64,000 bases of DNA, taken from positions 186,001-250,000 of the forward strand of contig NZ_JAKJPO010000004.1 of assembly GCF_021725675.1 (NCBI RefSeq), given 5' to 3'. The position numbers were made by a program, and so were the translations under genes. The notes below the pieces were generated by a model. The model did no database searches and had not been told where the DNA came from. It saw nothing but the letters and a program-made list of their open reading frames with translations. Shown here one piece after another: positions 25,861 through 35,301 of the stretch (position 1 is the stretch's first letter; each line of letters begins with the position of its first letter). The DNA comes from Marilutibacter chinensis (lineage in GTDB: Bacteria; Pseudomonadota; Gammaproteobacteria; Xanthomonadales; Xanthomonadaceae).

Positions 25861-27081
25861 TCAGCCGGTGATCTCGGGCCGTTTCGACGGACTGGCGCGG
25901 CGCTCGCCGGTGATCGCGTCCTCCGGATGCACGGGCGGCTTGCGCTGGTCCAGCGGATCGACGTCGAACGGTGTGTGCAGGACCAGCGACGGCAGGATCG
26001 TGGTCAGCGTGGCATACAGCAGCAGCGCGCCGAACAGCTCGTCGGGTAGCGCGAAGCGGTCGCGCAGGATGCCCGCCAGCACCAGGGTGAAGATCAGCGT
26101 CGGCGCCAGCGAGATCGAAACCCGCAGGCTGCTGCGGTGGTTCTCGCCGAACATGAAGCGGCGTTGCAGCCAGACCGTGCCGATCCGGAACGGCAGCACC
26201 ACCGCGGTCAGTGCCAGGCCCAGGCCCAGCGCGTGCCAGCTGAGCGCGCCCTCGGGCACCTTGGTGCCGGCGTTGAAGAAGTAGAACGGCACGAAGAAGG
26301 TCGCGAACAGGCGCACCGCGTGCAGGTTCTGGTTCGATGCCAGCCGCGGCATGCGGATCCGCAGCAGGCGCGCGATCAGGCCGGCGACGAACGCGCCGAC
26401 CAGGTAGTAGACGCCGAGCTTGGCGGTCGCGAACGCCGCGACCAGGCCGACCATCACCAGCAGCGAGAATTCCGACCCCGGCGCGTGCGGCACCACCCAG
26501 CGGCCGAACGCGATGAACAGCAGCGGCAGGCCCACGATCATCGCCACCAGCGCCAGCGACGACAACCCGAGGTGGACCGGATCGTTGGCCTGCAGCACCA
26601 CGAACAGCGCGACCAGCGCGAACAGCTCGCCGGCGATCGCCTTGCTGGTCACCCAGAAGCGCTCGCCCTCGTCCAGGCCCAGCCGCTCCAGGGTGTCGAG
26701 GATGAAGCCGGTCGAGGGCGTCATCAGCGCCAGCGCGAGCAGGGTCGCCGGCCGCCAGTCGAGTTCGAAGTAGCGCCATGCCAGCCAGGTCACGCCGCAC
26801 AGCGCCAGGGTGCGGATCGCCAGATGCGCCAGCAGCGGCCACAGGCCCTTGCGCAGCGCGCCGGGGTCGACTTCCAGGCCGGCGAACAGGAACAGCGAGG
26901 AGATGCCGAGGGTCGCCAGCCAGCCGACCAGCGGATCGTGCGACTGGTCGCCCCAGGCCAGCATCGCGCCGACGCCGAACAGCAGGCAGGTCAGCGGCGC
27001 CGGGATCTTGAACCGCTGCAGCGCGCGCGGCACCACCAGCAGACCGAAGACCAGCACCAGGTAGATCAGTTCGTTTCGCAT
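25861..27081 (-). CDS. Cation:proton antiporter, CPA2 family, without RCK domain
   Basis: A 406-residue membrane protein with about twelve hydrophobic segments of the Na+/H+ exchanger (KefB-like) fold. Family features include LFAGLEVDPGALRKGLW, the broken-helix region ALMTPSTGFILDTL and FVPFYFFNAGTKVPEG. It ends shortly after the last membrane helix with a short basic tail and lacks the nucleotide-binding RCK domain of KefB/KefC/YbaL. The ATG at 27081 starts directly with the first hydrophobic helix. A CRP-like palindrome lies 57 bp upstream. Ion specificity (K+ or Na+) is not readable from sequence. Confidence 0.87.
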   Translation of the reverse strand: MRNELIYLVLVFGLLVVPRALQRFKIPAPLTCLLFGVGAMLAWGDQSHDPLVGWLATLGISSLFLFAGLEVDPGALRKGLWPLLAHLAIRTLALCGVTWLAWRYFELDWRPATLLALALMTPSTGFILDTLERLGLDEGERFWVTSKAIAGELFALVALFVVLQANDPVHLGLSSLALVAMIVGLPLLFIAFGRWVVPHAPGSEFSLLVMVGLVAAFATAKLGVYYLVGAFVAGLIARLLRIRMPRLASNQNLHAVRLFATFFVPFYFFNAGTKVPEGALSWHALGLGLALTAVVLPFRIGTVWLQRRFMFGENHRSSLRVSISLAPTLIFTLVLAGILRDRFALPDELFGALLLYATLTTILPSLVLHTPFDVDPLDQRKPPVHPEDAITGERRASPSKRPEITG

Positions 27082-27137
27082 CGGGACCTCGGTAGGCTTG
27101 CGTGAGGGCGTCGGCTCGCCGCAGCATCTCCGCCGAA

Positions 27138-27153
27138 CGTGATCGCGATCACG
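27138..27153. promoter_or_regulatory. 16-bp perfect palindrome with CRP/Clp-type core upstream of the antiporter
   Basis: CGTGATCGCGATCACG is its own reverse complement and contains GTGA-N6-TCAC, the core of CRP-family operators (Clp in xanthomonads). It is centred about 64 bp upstream of the antiporter start on the minus strand, a typical activator distance. Only the sequence match supports this. Confidence 0.4.
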
Positions 27154-27232
27154 CGGCGCGGCACCATAGCCGCGGCCGGATCAACGCCGCATCCTCGGCA
27201 CGATCCAGGGAGCGGCGCCCGCCGGCCAGGTT

Positions 27233-29107
27233 TCAGGCGGCATCGTAGAGCGACAGCCATGCCGCCTCGGCCTCCGCGAGCTGCGCCGCCAGCGTTTCGC
27301 GATCGCGGGTCAGCTCGGCGGCCCGCCCGCTGCCGTCGCTGTAGTTGCCGGGGTCGGCGAGTGCGGCGTCGATCTGCTTGAGCTTTCGTTCCAGCTCGGC
27401 CACCCGTGCCTCGGCCTGGGCCAGCTTGACCGGGTTGGCCTTTCGCGGCTTGGTCGCCGGTGCGGGCGGCGGCGGAGCGGTCTCGGCCTTGCGCTTGCCC
27501 GCGGCCCGGCCATCCTCGGAAGCGTCGCGGTTGCGCAGCCAGGCCGCGTACTCGTCGAGATCGCCGTCGAACGGCTGTGCGTGGCCATCGGCAACGCGCC
27601 AGAAGGTGTCGCAGACCAGGCCGATCAGGTGACGGTCGTGGCTGACCAGCACGATCGCGCCATCGAAATCGGCCAGCGCCTCGGCCAGCGCCTCGCGCAT
27701 GTCGAGGTCGAGGTGGTTGGTCGGTTCGTCGAGCAGCAGCACGTTGGGCTTGCGCCAGGCGATCAGCGCCAGTGCCAGCCGCGCGCGCTCGCCGCCGGAA
27801 AATCCATCGACCGCTTCGAACGCGCGGTTGCCCGGGAAGTTCCACTTGCCGAGAAAGTCCCGCAGCGCTTGCGTGGCGACACCCGGTGCGATGTCGCCGA
27901 GGTGATCGATCGGACTGCGCCCTTCGTGCAGGGACTCCACCGTGTGCTGGGCGAAATAGCCGATCCGCAGGTCGGGATGACCGCTGCGCTCGCCCGCCAG
28001 CAGCGGCAGTTCGCCGACCAGCGACTTGACCAGGGTCGACTTGCCGGCGCCGTTCGGACCGAGCAGCGCGACCCGGTCGCCGGCTTCGAGGATGAAGCCG
28101 ACGTCCTCCAGGATCCGCGCCTGGCCGCCATCGGCCAGCGCATAGCCGCAGTCGGCGTCGCCCAGCCGCAGCAGCGCGTGCGGCAGCTTGTCGGGGACGG
28201 GCAGGTCGATCCGCAGCGACCGCTCCACCCGCACCGCCTCGGTGCCGGCCAGCTTCTCCAGCCGCTTGACCCGGCTCTGCGCCTGTTTCGCCTTGCTGGC
28301 CTTGGCCTTGAAGCGGTCGATGAAGCGCTGCAGGTGTTCGCGCTCGGCCTGTTCCTTCTCGAACGCGATCTGCTGCTGGCGCAGGTGCTCGGCGCGCTGG
28401 CGCTCGAACGCGGTGTAGTCGCCGGTGTACAGCTTCGCCCTGCCGTCGTGCAGATGCAGGGTGTGGGTCGACAGGCCGTCGAGGAACTCGCGGTCGTGGC
28501 TGATCAGCAGCAGCGTGCCCGGGTATTTCAGCAGCCACTGTTCGAGCCACAGCACCGCGTCGAGGTCGAGGTGGTTGGTCGGCTCGTCCAGCAGCAGCAG
28601 GTCGCTGGGCGTCATCAGCGCGCGTGCCAGGTTCAGCCGCACCCGCCAGCCGCCGGAGAACGCTTTGACCGCACGGTCGTGGGTATCGGCGGAGAAGCCC
28701 AGGCCATGCAGCAGCTTGCCGGCGCGCGCGCCGGCGTCGTAGCCGTTCAGCGCTTCGAGCCGCTGGTGGGCCTCGGCGACCGCCTCCCAGTCCTCGTTGG
28801 CGAATGCATTGGCCTCGGCCTGGATCGCCGCATGCACCTCGGCGTCGCCGGACAGCACGAAGTCGAGCGCGCTGTCGTCCAGCGCCGGGGTCTCCTGGGC
28901 GACGCTGGCGATGCGGACCTTGTTGGGGACGTCGATGTCGCCGGCATCGGCCTCTACCTCGCCACGGATCGCCGCGAACAGGGAAGACTTGCCGGTGCCG
29001 TTGCGGCCGATCACACCGACCCGCCAGCCCGCATGCAGGGCCAGGTCGACGTTGGACAGCAGCAGGCGTTGGCCGCGGCGGAGGGCAAAATTGCGGAAGG
29101 AGATCAC
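27233..29107 (-). CDS. yheS: ABC-F family ATP-binding protein YheS
   Basis: Cytoplasmic ABC-F protein, with two ATPase domains and no membrane segments; ABC-F proteins act on ribosomes in translation (family knowledge). The 624 residues carry Walker A GRNGTGKS (about 34-41), signature FSGGWRVRLNLARAL and Walker B LLLLDEPTNHLDLD in domain 1. Domain 2 has GPNGAGKS, FSGGERARLALAL and VLLLDEPTNHLDLD. The linker between them (arginine/lysine/glutamate-rich) is the ABC-F interdomain segment. A Lys/Pro-rich region and C-terminal coiled coil (about 545-620) follow. The N-terminus and the QETPAL segment resemble E. coli YheS more than Uup or EttA. Confidence 0.92.
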   Translation of the reverse strand: MISFRNFALRRGQRLLLSNVDLALHAGWRVGVIGRNGTGKSSLFAAIRGEVEADAGDIDVPNKVRIASVAQETPALDDSALDFVLSGDAEVHAAIQAEANAFANEDWEAVAEAHQRLEALNGYDAGARAGKLLHGLGFSADTHDRAVKAFSGGWRVRLNLARALMTPSDLLLLDEPTNHLDLDAVLWLEQWLLKYPGTLLLISHDREFLDGLSTHTLHLHDGRAKLYTGDYTAFERQRAEHLRQQQIAFEKEQAEREHLQRFIDRFKAKASKAKQAQSRVKRLEKLAGTEAVRVERSLRIDLPVPDKLPHALLRLGDADCGYALADGGQARILEDVGFILEAGDRVALLGPNGAGKSTLVKSLVGELPLLAGERSGHPDLRIGYFAQHTVESLHEGRSPIDHLGDIAPGVATQALRDFLGKWNFPGNRAFEAVDGFSGGERARLALALIAWRKPNVLLLDEPTNHLDLDMREALAEALADFDGAIVLVSHDRHLIGLVCDTFWRVADGHAQPFDGDLDEYAAWLRNRDASEDGRAAGKRKAETAPPPPAPATKPRKANPVKLAQAEARVAELERKLKQIDAALADPGNYSDGSGRAAELTRDRETLAAQLAEAEAAWLSLYDAA

Positions 29108-29240
29108 GACGGGGACCGGTGTTTTGCGGCTGCGAAGGCGCGCAGTTTATCGGCTGGGCCAACGAAGCTGTTGAGCCACGTCCGGAGAGCGAAGCTGGAA
29201 AGCGGCCGTTGCCGCGCAGCCGGGGCAGGAGAACGCGCGG

Positions 29241-29301
29241 GTGTCACGGGTTAGCGCCTGGAGGCGCGCGAGTGTCGGGGGTTCGCGCTTGGGGGCGCGC
29301 G
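29241..29301. repeat. Imperfect 31-bp tandem repeat with hairpin potential
   Basis: In the 445-bp gap between yheS and the TonB-receptor gene, units 29241-29270 and 29272-29301 match at 25 of 30 positions (GTGTC..GGGTT.GCGC.TGG.GGCGCGCG). Each can fold: AGCGCC/GGCGC in the first and GTTCGCGC/GCGCGAAC in the second. The rest of the gap (29108-29240 and 29302-29465) holds nothing recognisable apart from the promoter noted separately. Confidence 0.6.
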
Positions 29302-29465
29302 AACGCATTTCCGTGCAGGCCCGGAGCCGCGAGTCCGGTTTTATCGAGGATCGCCAGCGATCGGAGCCCGGGCACGGCCGGGAACGGACGACGACTTCCC
29401 GGCGCTGGTCCCGGATCGCGCACCGGCAATCCCCCCCGCTACGACCAATGGATTGTTAAAAAACC

Positions 29466-29495
29466 GTTGACAGGCACTTGTCCCGCCTGCTATTC
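29466..29495 (+). promoter_or_regulatory. Sigma-70-type promoter for the TonB-dependent receptor gene
   Basis: A consensus -35 TTGACA (29466-29471), an 18-bp spacer and a TATTCG -10 (29490-29495), the latter preceded by TG two bases upstream. An A/T-rich run just before the -35 could serve as an UP element. The receptor ATG lies 57 bp downstream. No Fur-box-like inverted repeat was seen. Confidence 0.6.
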
Positions 29496-29552
29496 GGCTT
29501 GAGGCGCCAGATTCAGCAAAGCGCCCTCCCCCGACTCTAGACGGAGCACTCG

Positions 29553-31940
29553 ATGACCCGCCTTTCCCCGCTCGCTGTCGCCGTACTGCTCGGCCTCGCC
29601 GGCCCCGCCGCTCTCGCCCAGGAAGCAACCGGCGACGCCCGCACCACCCTCGACACGCTGATCGTCACCGGCACCCGCGTCGCCGACCGCACCGTCGCCG
29701 AGTCGACGGCGCCGATCGACATCATCACGCCGGAGGTGCTCGAATCCACCGGCACCGTCGAGCTGGCCACCGCACTGTCGCGCGCGGTGCCCTCGCTGAA
29801 CTTCCCCCGCCCGGCGATCACCGACGGCACCGATGCGGTGCGTCCGGCGCAGCTGCGCGGCCTCTCGCCCGACCACGTGCTGGTGCTGGTGAACGGCAAG
29901 CGCTACCACCCCGGCGCGCTGGTCAACGTCAACGGCTCGCAGGGCCGCGGCTCCTCCCCGGCCGACCTGAACTCGATCCCGATCTCGGCGATCGCCCGCG
30001 TCGAGGTGCTGCGCGACGGCGCATCGGCGCAGTACGGCTCCGACGCGATCGCGGGTGTGGTCAACATCGTACTCAAGGGCAGCGAGAGCGGCGGCAGCAT
30101 CGCCGCGACCTACGGTCAGTACAGCGCCGGCGATGGCCAGCAGTACCAGCTCGCCGGCAACGCGGGCTTCGGGCTGGGTGCGGACGGCTTCGTCCATCTC
30201 GCCGCGCAGGGCGGCCACCAGGACCAGACCGACCGCGCGCGCCCGTTCATCGGCACGCCGACCGCCAGTTCTCCGCCGCTGGGCGAAGTCGTGCAGCGCT
30301 ACGGCGATCCGGAAATCGACAACGGCTCGTTCTCCTACAACGCCGGCTACGACATCGCCGATGCGTTGAGCTTCTACTCCTACGGCATCTTCACCAAGCG
30401 CGAGGTGCTGTCGAACGGCTTCTTCCGCCCCGCGGGCGACTCGCGCAACATCCCGGAGATCTATCCGGACGGCTTCCTGCCGCAGATCTACAACGAGTCC
30501 GAGGACGTCCAGTTCGTGGCCGGGCTGGAAGCCACCACCGCCGGCGGCACCGACGTCGACTTCAGCTATGCCTACGGCAGCAACGAGCTGAGCTTCGATG
30601 TCCGCAATTCGCTCAACCGCAGCATCGGACCGGGCTCGCAGACCGAGTTCTACGCCGGCGCGCTGGAGCTGGAGCAGCACGTGCTGAACCTGGATTTCAA
30701 CAAGCTGCTCGACTGGGGCCTGGCCTATCCGCTGACGCTGTCCTACGGCGCGGAATGGCGCGGCGAGGAGTTCACCCAGTCTCCGGGCGAGCCGGCGTCG
30801 TACATCAACGGCGGCGTGCTGCTGCCCAACGGCTCGCCGGCACCGTCCGGCTCGCAGGTCTTCCCCGGCTTCCGCCCGAGCGACAGCGGCAGCTTCGACC
30901 GCCACAGCTTCTCGTTCTACGCCGGGCTGGAAGGCGACCTGACCGAGAAGCTGTCGATGGGCGTGGCCGCGCGCTACGAGGACTACAGCGATTTCGGCGA
31001 CACCACCACCGGCAAGGTCACCGCCCGCTACGCGTTCACCGACGCGGTCGCGCTGCGCGGCACGGTCTCGACCGGCTTCCACGCGCCGTCGCTGCAGCAG
31101 CAGTTCTACCAGACCACCTCGACCAACTTCATCGGCGGCGTGCCGTTCGACATCGCGACCTTCCGCACCAACCATCCGGCCGCGATCGCGCTCGGTGCCG
31201 AACCGCTGAAGGCCGAGGAGTCGACCAACTACAGCCTGGGTCTGGTGCTGCAGCCGGCTGAAGCGCTCTACATCACCATCGACGCCTACCGGATCGAGGT
31301 CGACGACCGCATCACCCTGTCCGAGAACCTGATCAGCACGCCGGTGCGCGAGTATCTCAACGCCAACGGTTTCCCGGCGGTGGCCGGCGGCCGCTACTTC
31401 ACCAATGCGATCGACACCACCACCGACGGCGTCGACGTGGTCGCGACCTACGCCTGGGCGCTGCCGGCCAGCAGCCTGGACCTGACCGCGGGCCTCAACT
31501 ACAACAAGACCAGCATCGACAGGGTCGCGCCGAATCCGCCTGCGCTGGAAGCGATCGATCCCGACGCGGTGCGTTTCGGACGGGTCGAGCTGGGTCGCTT
31601 CGAGGTCGGCGCGCCGCGCGACAAGTTCTTCCTGAGCGGCGTCTGGAACGTCGGTTCGTTCAGCTTCGGGGCGGCCGCGACGCGCTATGGCGAGTTCACC
31701 GTGCGCAATTCCGACCCGGCCCGCGACCAGACCTTCGACCCGAAGTGGACGCTGGACCTGTCGGCGACCTACCGCCTCGACGGCTGGGAGTTCACCGTTG
31801 GCGGCGACAACGTGCTGGACGAGTACCCGGACGAGGTGATCTTCGCCAACTCCAATTCCGGCCAGCTGCCGTACAGCGCCTCCTCGCCGTTCGGCTTCAA
31901 CGGCGCGTTCGCCTACGCCAGGGTCGGCTACACGTGGTAA
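29553..31940 (+). CDS. TonB-dependent outer-membrane receptor
   Basis: A 795-residue outer-membrane transporter. It has a signal peptide (about 1-22, ending ALAQ) and a TonB-box-like DTLIVTGTR (about 33-41). The plug domain follows (about 50-170) with VLVLVNGKRYHPGALVN and IARVEVLRDGASAQYGSDAIAGVVNIVLK. A 22-strand barrel ends in a C-terminal aromatic residue (YTW), the usual outer-membrane insertion signal. The plug signature fits the large xanthomonad receptor families for diverse ligands; the ligand is unknown. It stands alone with its own promoter and a good terminator, so neighbours give no clue. Confidence 0.93.
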   Translation: MTRLSPLAVAVLLGLAGPAALAQEATGDARTTLDTLIVTGTRVADRTVAESTAPIDIITPEVLESTGTVELATALSRAVPSLNFPRPAITDGTDAVRPAQLRGLSPDHVLVLVNGKRYHPGALVNVNGSQGRGSSPADLNSIPISAIARVEVLRDGASAQYGSDAIAGVVNIVLKGSESGGSIAATYGQYSAGDGQQYQLAGNAGFGLGADGFVHLAAQGGHQDQTDRARPFIGTPTASSPPLGEVVQRYGDPEIDNGSFSYNAGYDIADALSFYSYGIFTKREVLSNGFFRPAGDSRNIPEIYPDGFLPQIYNESEDVQFVAGLEATTAGGTDVDFSYAYGSNELSFDVRNSLNRSIGPGSQTEFYAGALELEQHVLNLDFNKLLDWGLAYPLTLSYGAEWRGEEFTQSPGEPASYINGGVLLPNGSPAPSGSQVFPGFRPSDSGSFDRHSFSFYAGLEGDLTEKLSMGVAARYEDYSDFGDTTTGKVTARYAFTDAVALRGTVSTGFHAPSLQQQFYQTTSTNFIGGVPFDIATFRTNHPAAIALGAEPLKAEESTNYSLGLVLQPAEALYITIDAYRIEVDDRITLSENLISTPVREYLNANGFPAVAGGRYFTNAIDTTTDGVDVVATYAWALPASSLDLTAGLNYNKTSIDRVAPNPPALEAIDPDAVRFGRVELGRFEVGAPRDKFFLSGVWNVGSFSFGAAATRYGEFTVRNSDPARDQTFDPKWTLDLSATYRLDGWEFTVGGDNVLDEYPDEVIFANSNSGQLPYSASSPFGFNGAFAYARVGYTW

Positions 31941-31967
31941 GCGTCCACCGCCACGGGCGATGAGAAC

Positions 31968-31998
31968 GACGCCCCGCCGGACGCGGGGCGTCTTCTTT
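31968..31998 (+). terminator. Rho-independent terminator after the TonB-dependent receptor gene
   Basis: Perfect 10-bp stem GACGCCCCGC (31968-31977) with GCGGGGCGTC (31983-31992), a 5-nt loop, then TTCTTTC. It starts 27 bp after the receptor stop. Confidence 0.85.
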
Positions 31999-32154
31999 CA
32001 TGCATGCCTCTCGCGTGCGAAGGCCCGCCTGCCGCCCACCTCTCCATGACGGCAGCTGGCGTAATCTGGTGTTTCCGTCTCGTGGCGCTTCAGGCCGGTT
32101 GCATCCGTTCCCGGCGACCACATCCTGCAATGATCCATTCCCTCCGGAGCGTCG

Positions 32155-33840
32155 ATGCACCACACCTCGCTGATCGCCATCCTCGTCGCCGGATTCGTCC
32201 TCGCATTCGTGTTCGGGGCACTGGCGCAGCGGTTGCGGCTCTCGCCCCTGGTCGGCTACCTGATCGCCGGCATCGTCGCCGGTCCGTTCACGCCCGGGTT
32301 CGTGGGGGACCAGGAACTGGCGCCGCAGCTGGCCGAGATCGGCGTGATCCTGCTGATGTTCGGTGTCGGCCTGCATTTCTCGATGCGCGACCTGCTTTCG
32401 GTCAGGGCGATCGCACTGCCCGGCGCGATCGCACAGATCGCGGTGGCCACCGTGCTGGGCTGGGGACTTTCACAACTGCTGGGGTGGTCGCACGTGGCCG
32501 GCGTCGTGTTCGGACTGGCGCTGTCGGTGGCCAGCACGGTGGTGCTGCTGCGGGCACTGGAGGAACGCCGACTGATCGAAACCGAGCGTGGCCGCATTGC
32601 GGTGGGCTGGCTGATCGTCGAGGACCTGGCGATGGTGCTGGCGCTGGTGCTGCTGCCGGCACTGGCCGAGATCATCGGTGGCGGGGCTGGCGAGGAGCCG
32701 CCTTCGGTCCTGCTCGTGCTGCTGAAAACCTTCCTGAAAGTCGGCGGTTTCGTCGCCTTCATGCTGATCATCGGCCGGAGGGTGATCCCGTGGATCCTCG
32801 AACGCGTGGCCGGCACCGGTTCGCGCGAATTGTTCACCCTATGCGTGCTGGCGATCGCACTGGGCGTCGCGTTCGGATCGGCGGAGATGTTCGGGGTCTC
32901 GTTCGCGTTGGGTGCATTCTTCGCCGGCATGCTGCTGAACGAGTCGGAGTTCAGCCACAAGGCCGCCAACGAAACCCTGCCGCTGCGCGATGCGTTCGCG
33001 GTGCTGTTCTTCGTCTCGGTGGGCATGCTGTTCAACCCGATGATCCTGGTCGAACATCCGTTCGAGGTGATCGCGACCTTCCTGATCATCGTGCTCGGCA
33101 AGTCGATCGCCGCATACGCGATCGTGCGCGCGTTCGGCAAGCCCGACTCCACCGCGCTGCTGATCTCGGCCAGCCTGGCGCAGATCGGCGAATTCTCCTT
33201 CATCCTCGCCGGCCTCGGCCTGCAACTGGACATCCTGCCCGAGCGTGGCCAGGACCTGATCCTGGCCGGAGCCTTGCTGTCGATCATCCTCAATCCATTG
33301 CTGTTCCAGTGGCTCGACCAGCGCATGCGCAAGGGCGCCTCCACCATGTCGTCACGACCGCCGCGGGCCATCCCCGCCATCCCCGACGACCTGTCGGGCC
33401 ATGTGATCCTGATCGGATTCGGCCGGGTCGGCAGCGAGCTCGGCCGTCTGCTGCAGGCGCAGAAGGTGCCGCTGGTGGTGATCGACGGCGAAGACGACCT
33501 GGTCGAGCACGCGCGCGCGGCCGGCCTGCCGTCGATCCGCGGCAACGCCGCGAACGAGCGGGTGCTCGCCGAAGCCCGGCCGGAGCGGGCCAACACGGTG
33601 ATGCTGGCGATTCCGAACGTTCTGGAGGCCGGCGAGATCATCGCCCGGCTGCGCGAGATCAACCCGGGCCTGACCATCGTCGCCCGCGCGCACAGCGACA
33701 ACGAGGTCAGGCACCTGCTCGAACACGGCGCCGATGGCGCGGTGATGGCCGAACGCGAACTCGCCCACAGCCTCGCCGAGATGGTGATGGCGACGCCGGC
33801 GTTCCGCGGCGACCGTCATCTGCCGCCGGCCTCGGCCTAG
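32155..33840 (+). CDS. ybaL: YbaL-type monovalent cation:proton antiporter with RCK domain
   Basis: A 561-residue CPA2 antiporter. Residues 1-390 form the membrane exchanger domain (MFGVGLHFSMRDLL, VASTVVLLRALEERRL, FFAGMLLNESEFSHKAA, VLFFVSVGMLFNP). Residues about 418-540 form a Rossmann RCK_N domain with VILIGFGRVGSELGRLL, which would sense nucleotides or redox ligands. The order and the HKAANETLPLRDAF segment resemble E. coli YbaL more than glutathione-gated KefB/KefC. It lacks a KefG/KefF partner gene. The ATG at 32155 follows CCTCCGGAGCG. It is the second CPA2 antiporter in 5 kb. Confidence 0.9.
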   Translation: MHHTSLIAILVAGFVLAFVFGALAQRLRLSPLVGYLIAGIVAGPFTPGFVGDQELAPQLAEIGVILLMFGVGLHFSMRDLLSVRAIALPGAIAQIAVATVLGWGLSQLLGWSHVAGVVFGLALSVASTVVLLRALEERRLIETERGRIAVGWLIVEDLAMVLALVLLPALAEIIGGGAGEEPPSVLLVLLKTFLKVGGFVAFMLIIGRRVIPWILERVAGTGSRELFTLCVLAIALGVAFGSAEMFGVSFALGAFFAGMLLNESEFSHKAANETLPLRDAFAVLFFVSVGMLFNPMILVEHPFEVIATFLIIVLGKSIAAYAIVRAFGKPDSTALLISASLAQIGEFSFILAGLGLQLDILPERGQDLILAGALLSIILNPLLFQWLDQRMRKGASTMSSRPPRAIPAIPDDLSGHVILIGFGRVGSELGRLLQAQKVPLVVIDGEDDLVEHARAAGLPSIRGNAANERVLAEARPERANTVMLAIPNVLEAGEIIARLREINPGLTIVARAHSDNEVRHLLEHGADGAVMAERELAHSLAEMVMATPAFRGDRHLPPASA

Positions 33841-33876
33841 GGAATTCCCGATCGGTTCCGGGCTACGGCAACCAGC

Positions 33877-35184
33877 TCAGAACACCGTCTTCAACAGCAG
33901 GCCCATCACCGCGCACGCGGCCAGTGTCTTCAGCAGGCCGACGTGGAAACGCAGCATCGCCAGCAGCGCGAAGGCGCCCAGCGCCAGCGCGGCCGGATCC
34001 AGCGAGGTCGGCCGCGGCCACGGCAGGTCGAGGCCGGCCGCCTGCCAACGCCCGACATCGGCGAACAGCACATGGATCGCGAACCACAGCGACAGGTTCA
34101 GGATCACTCCGACCACCGCCGCGGTGATGCCGGTCAGCGCCGCCGACAACAGGCGCTGGCTGCGCAGGCGCTCGATATGCGGCGCACCCAGGAATATCCA
34201 GAGGAAGCACGGCACGAAGGTCACCCAGGTCGACAGCGTCGCGCCGAGCAGTCCGGACAGCAGCGGGTCCAGTCCGCCCGGATCGCCGTGCGCGCCGAGA
34301 AAGCCGACGAAGGTGATCACCAGGATCAGCGGGCCGGGCGTGGTTTCCGCCAGTGCCAGCCCCTGCACCATCTCGGTCGGGCCGAGCCAGCCGTAGCGCT
34401 CGACCGCCTGCTGGGTCATGTAGGCCAGCACCGCGTACGCGCCGCCGAAGGTCACCACGGCCATCTTGCTGAAGAACACCGCCTCGTCGGCGAACACGTG
34501 GCCGGTACCGAGCACGGCCACCAGTAGCAGCACCGGCACTCCCCACAGCGCGACGCCACCGAGCAGCACCCGCAGCGTCCAGCCGGCGCCGCCCCTCGGA
34601 CCGGGCAACGGGTCGGCGCCATCGTCGGGCCGCACCGGAACGAACACCTCCGGACGCCAGCGCGCGCCGGCGAATCCGGCCAGGCCGGCGCCGAGCACCA
34701 CCGCCGGAAACGGCACGCCGAACGCAAAGATGGCGACGAACGACGCCGCGGCAATGCCCCACAGCAGCCGGTGCCTGAGCGCCTTGCGTCCGATCCGGAT
34801 CACCGCCTCTACCACGATCGCCAGCGTCGCCGCCTGCATGCCGAACAGCAGCCCGCGGACCCAGTCCAGCTCGCCGAACGACACGTACACCGCCGCGATG
34901 AAGACCATCAGCAGGAAGCCGGGCAGCACGAACAACATGCCGGCGACCAGGCCACCCCGGGTTCCGTGCAGCAACCAACCGGCGTAGGTCGCCAACTGCT
35001 GCGCTTCAGGTCCCGGCAGCAGCATGCAGTAGTTCAATGCATGCAGGAAGCGCGACTCGTCGATCCACTTCCGCTCCTCGACCAGCACGCGGTGCATCAG
35101 CGCGATCTGCCCGGCCGGCCCGCCGAAGCTGGCCAGTCCGATCCTGAGCCAGACGAGGAACGCATCACTGAAGGACGGCGGCAT
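33877..35184 (-). CDS. chrA: Chromate transporter ChrA, two-domain form
   Basis: Inner-membrane protein of the CHR family, which exports chromate (family knowledge). From the ATG at 35184 (MPPSFSDAFLVW...) the product is 435 residues with two homologous halves. Each half starts with the family motif: GLASFGGPAGQIALMHR with LPGPEAQQLA in the first, and VVTFGGAYAVLAYMTQQ with ETTPGPLILVITFVGF in the second. About ten to twelve hydrophobic segments are present. An extra in-frame stretch upstream of this ATG is not convincing. It lies 117 bp upstream of the cobS stop on the same strand but is unlikely to belong to the cob operon functionally. Confidence 0.92.
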   Translation of the reverse strand: MPPSFSDAFLVWLRIGLASFGGPAGQIALMHRVLVEERKWIDESRFLHALNYCMLLPGPEAQQLATYAGWLLHGTRGGLVAGMLFVLPGFLLMVFIAAVYVSFGELDWVRGLLFGMQAATLAIVVEAVIRIGRKALRHRLLWGIAAASFVAIFAFGVPFPAVVLGAGLAGFAGARWRPEVFVPVRPDDGADPLPGPRGGAGWTLRVLLGGVALWGVPVLLLVAVLGTGHVFADEAVFFSKMAVVTFGGAYAVLAYMTQQAVERYGWLGPTEMVQGLALAETTPGPLILVITFVGFLGAHGDPGGLDPLLSGLLGATLSTWVTFVPCFLWIFLGAPHIERLRSQRLLSAALTGITAAVVGVILNLSLWFAIHVLFADVGRWQAAGLDLPWPRPTSLDPAALALGAFALLAMLRFHVGLLKTLAACAVMGLLLKTVF

Positions 35185-35301
35185 GCATGAAGCCGGTCGT
35201 GGAGGCCGGCGCCAATCTCGCGTGCGCCCGCCCACCGGTCAAGGCCGGCACCCATCGGCCGCGGCGGAAACAGCGCCGACAGCCCGCGCTCTCCCTGGCG
35301 C

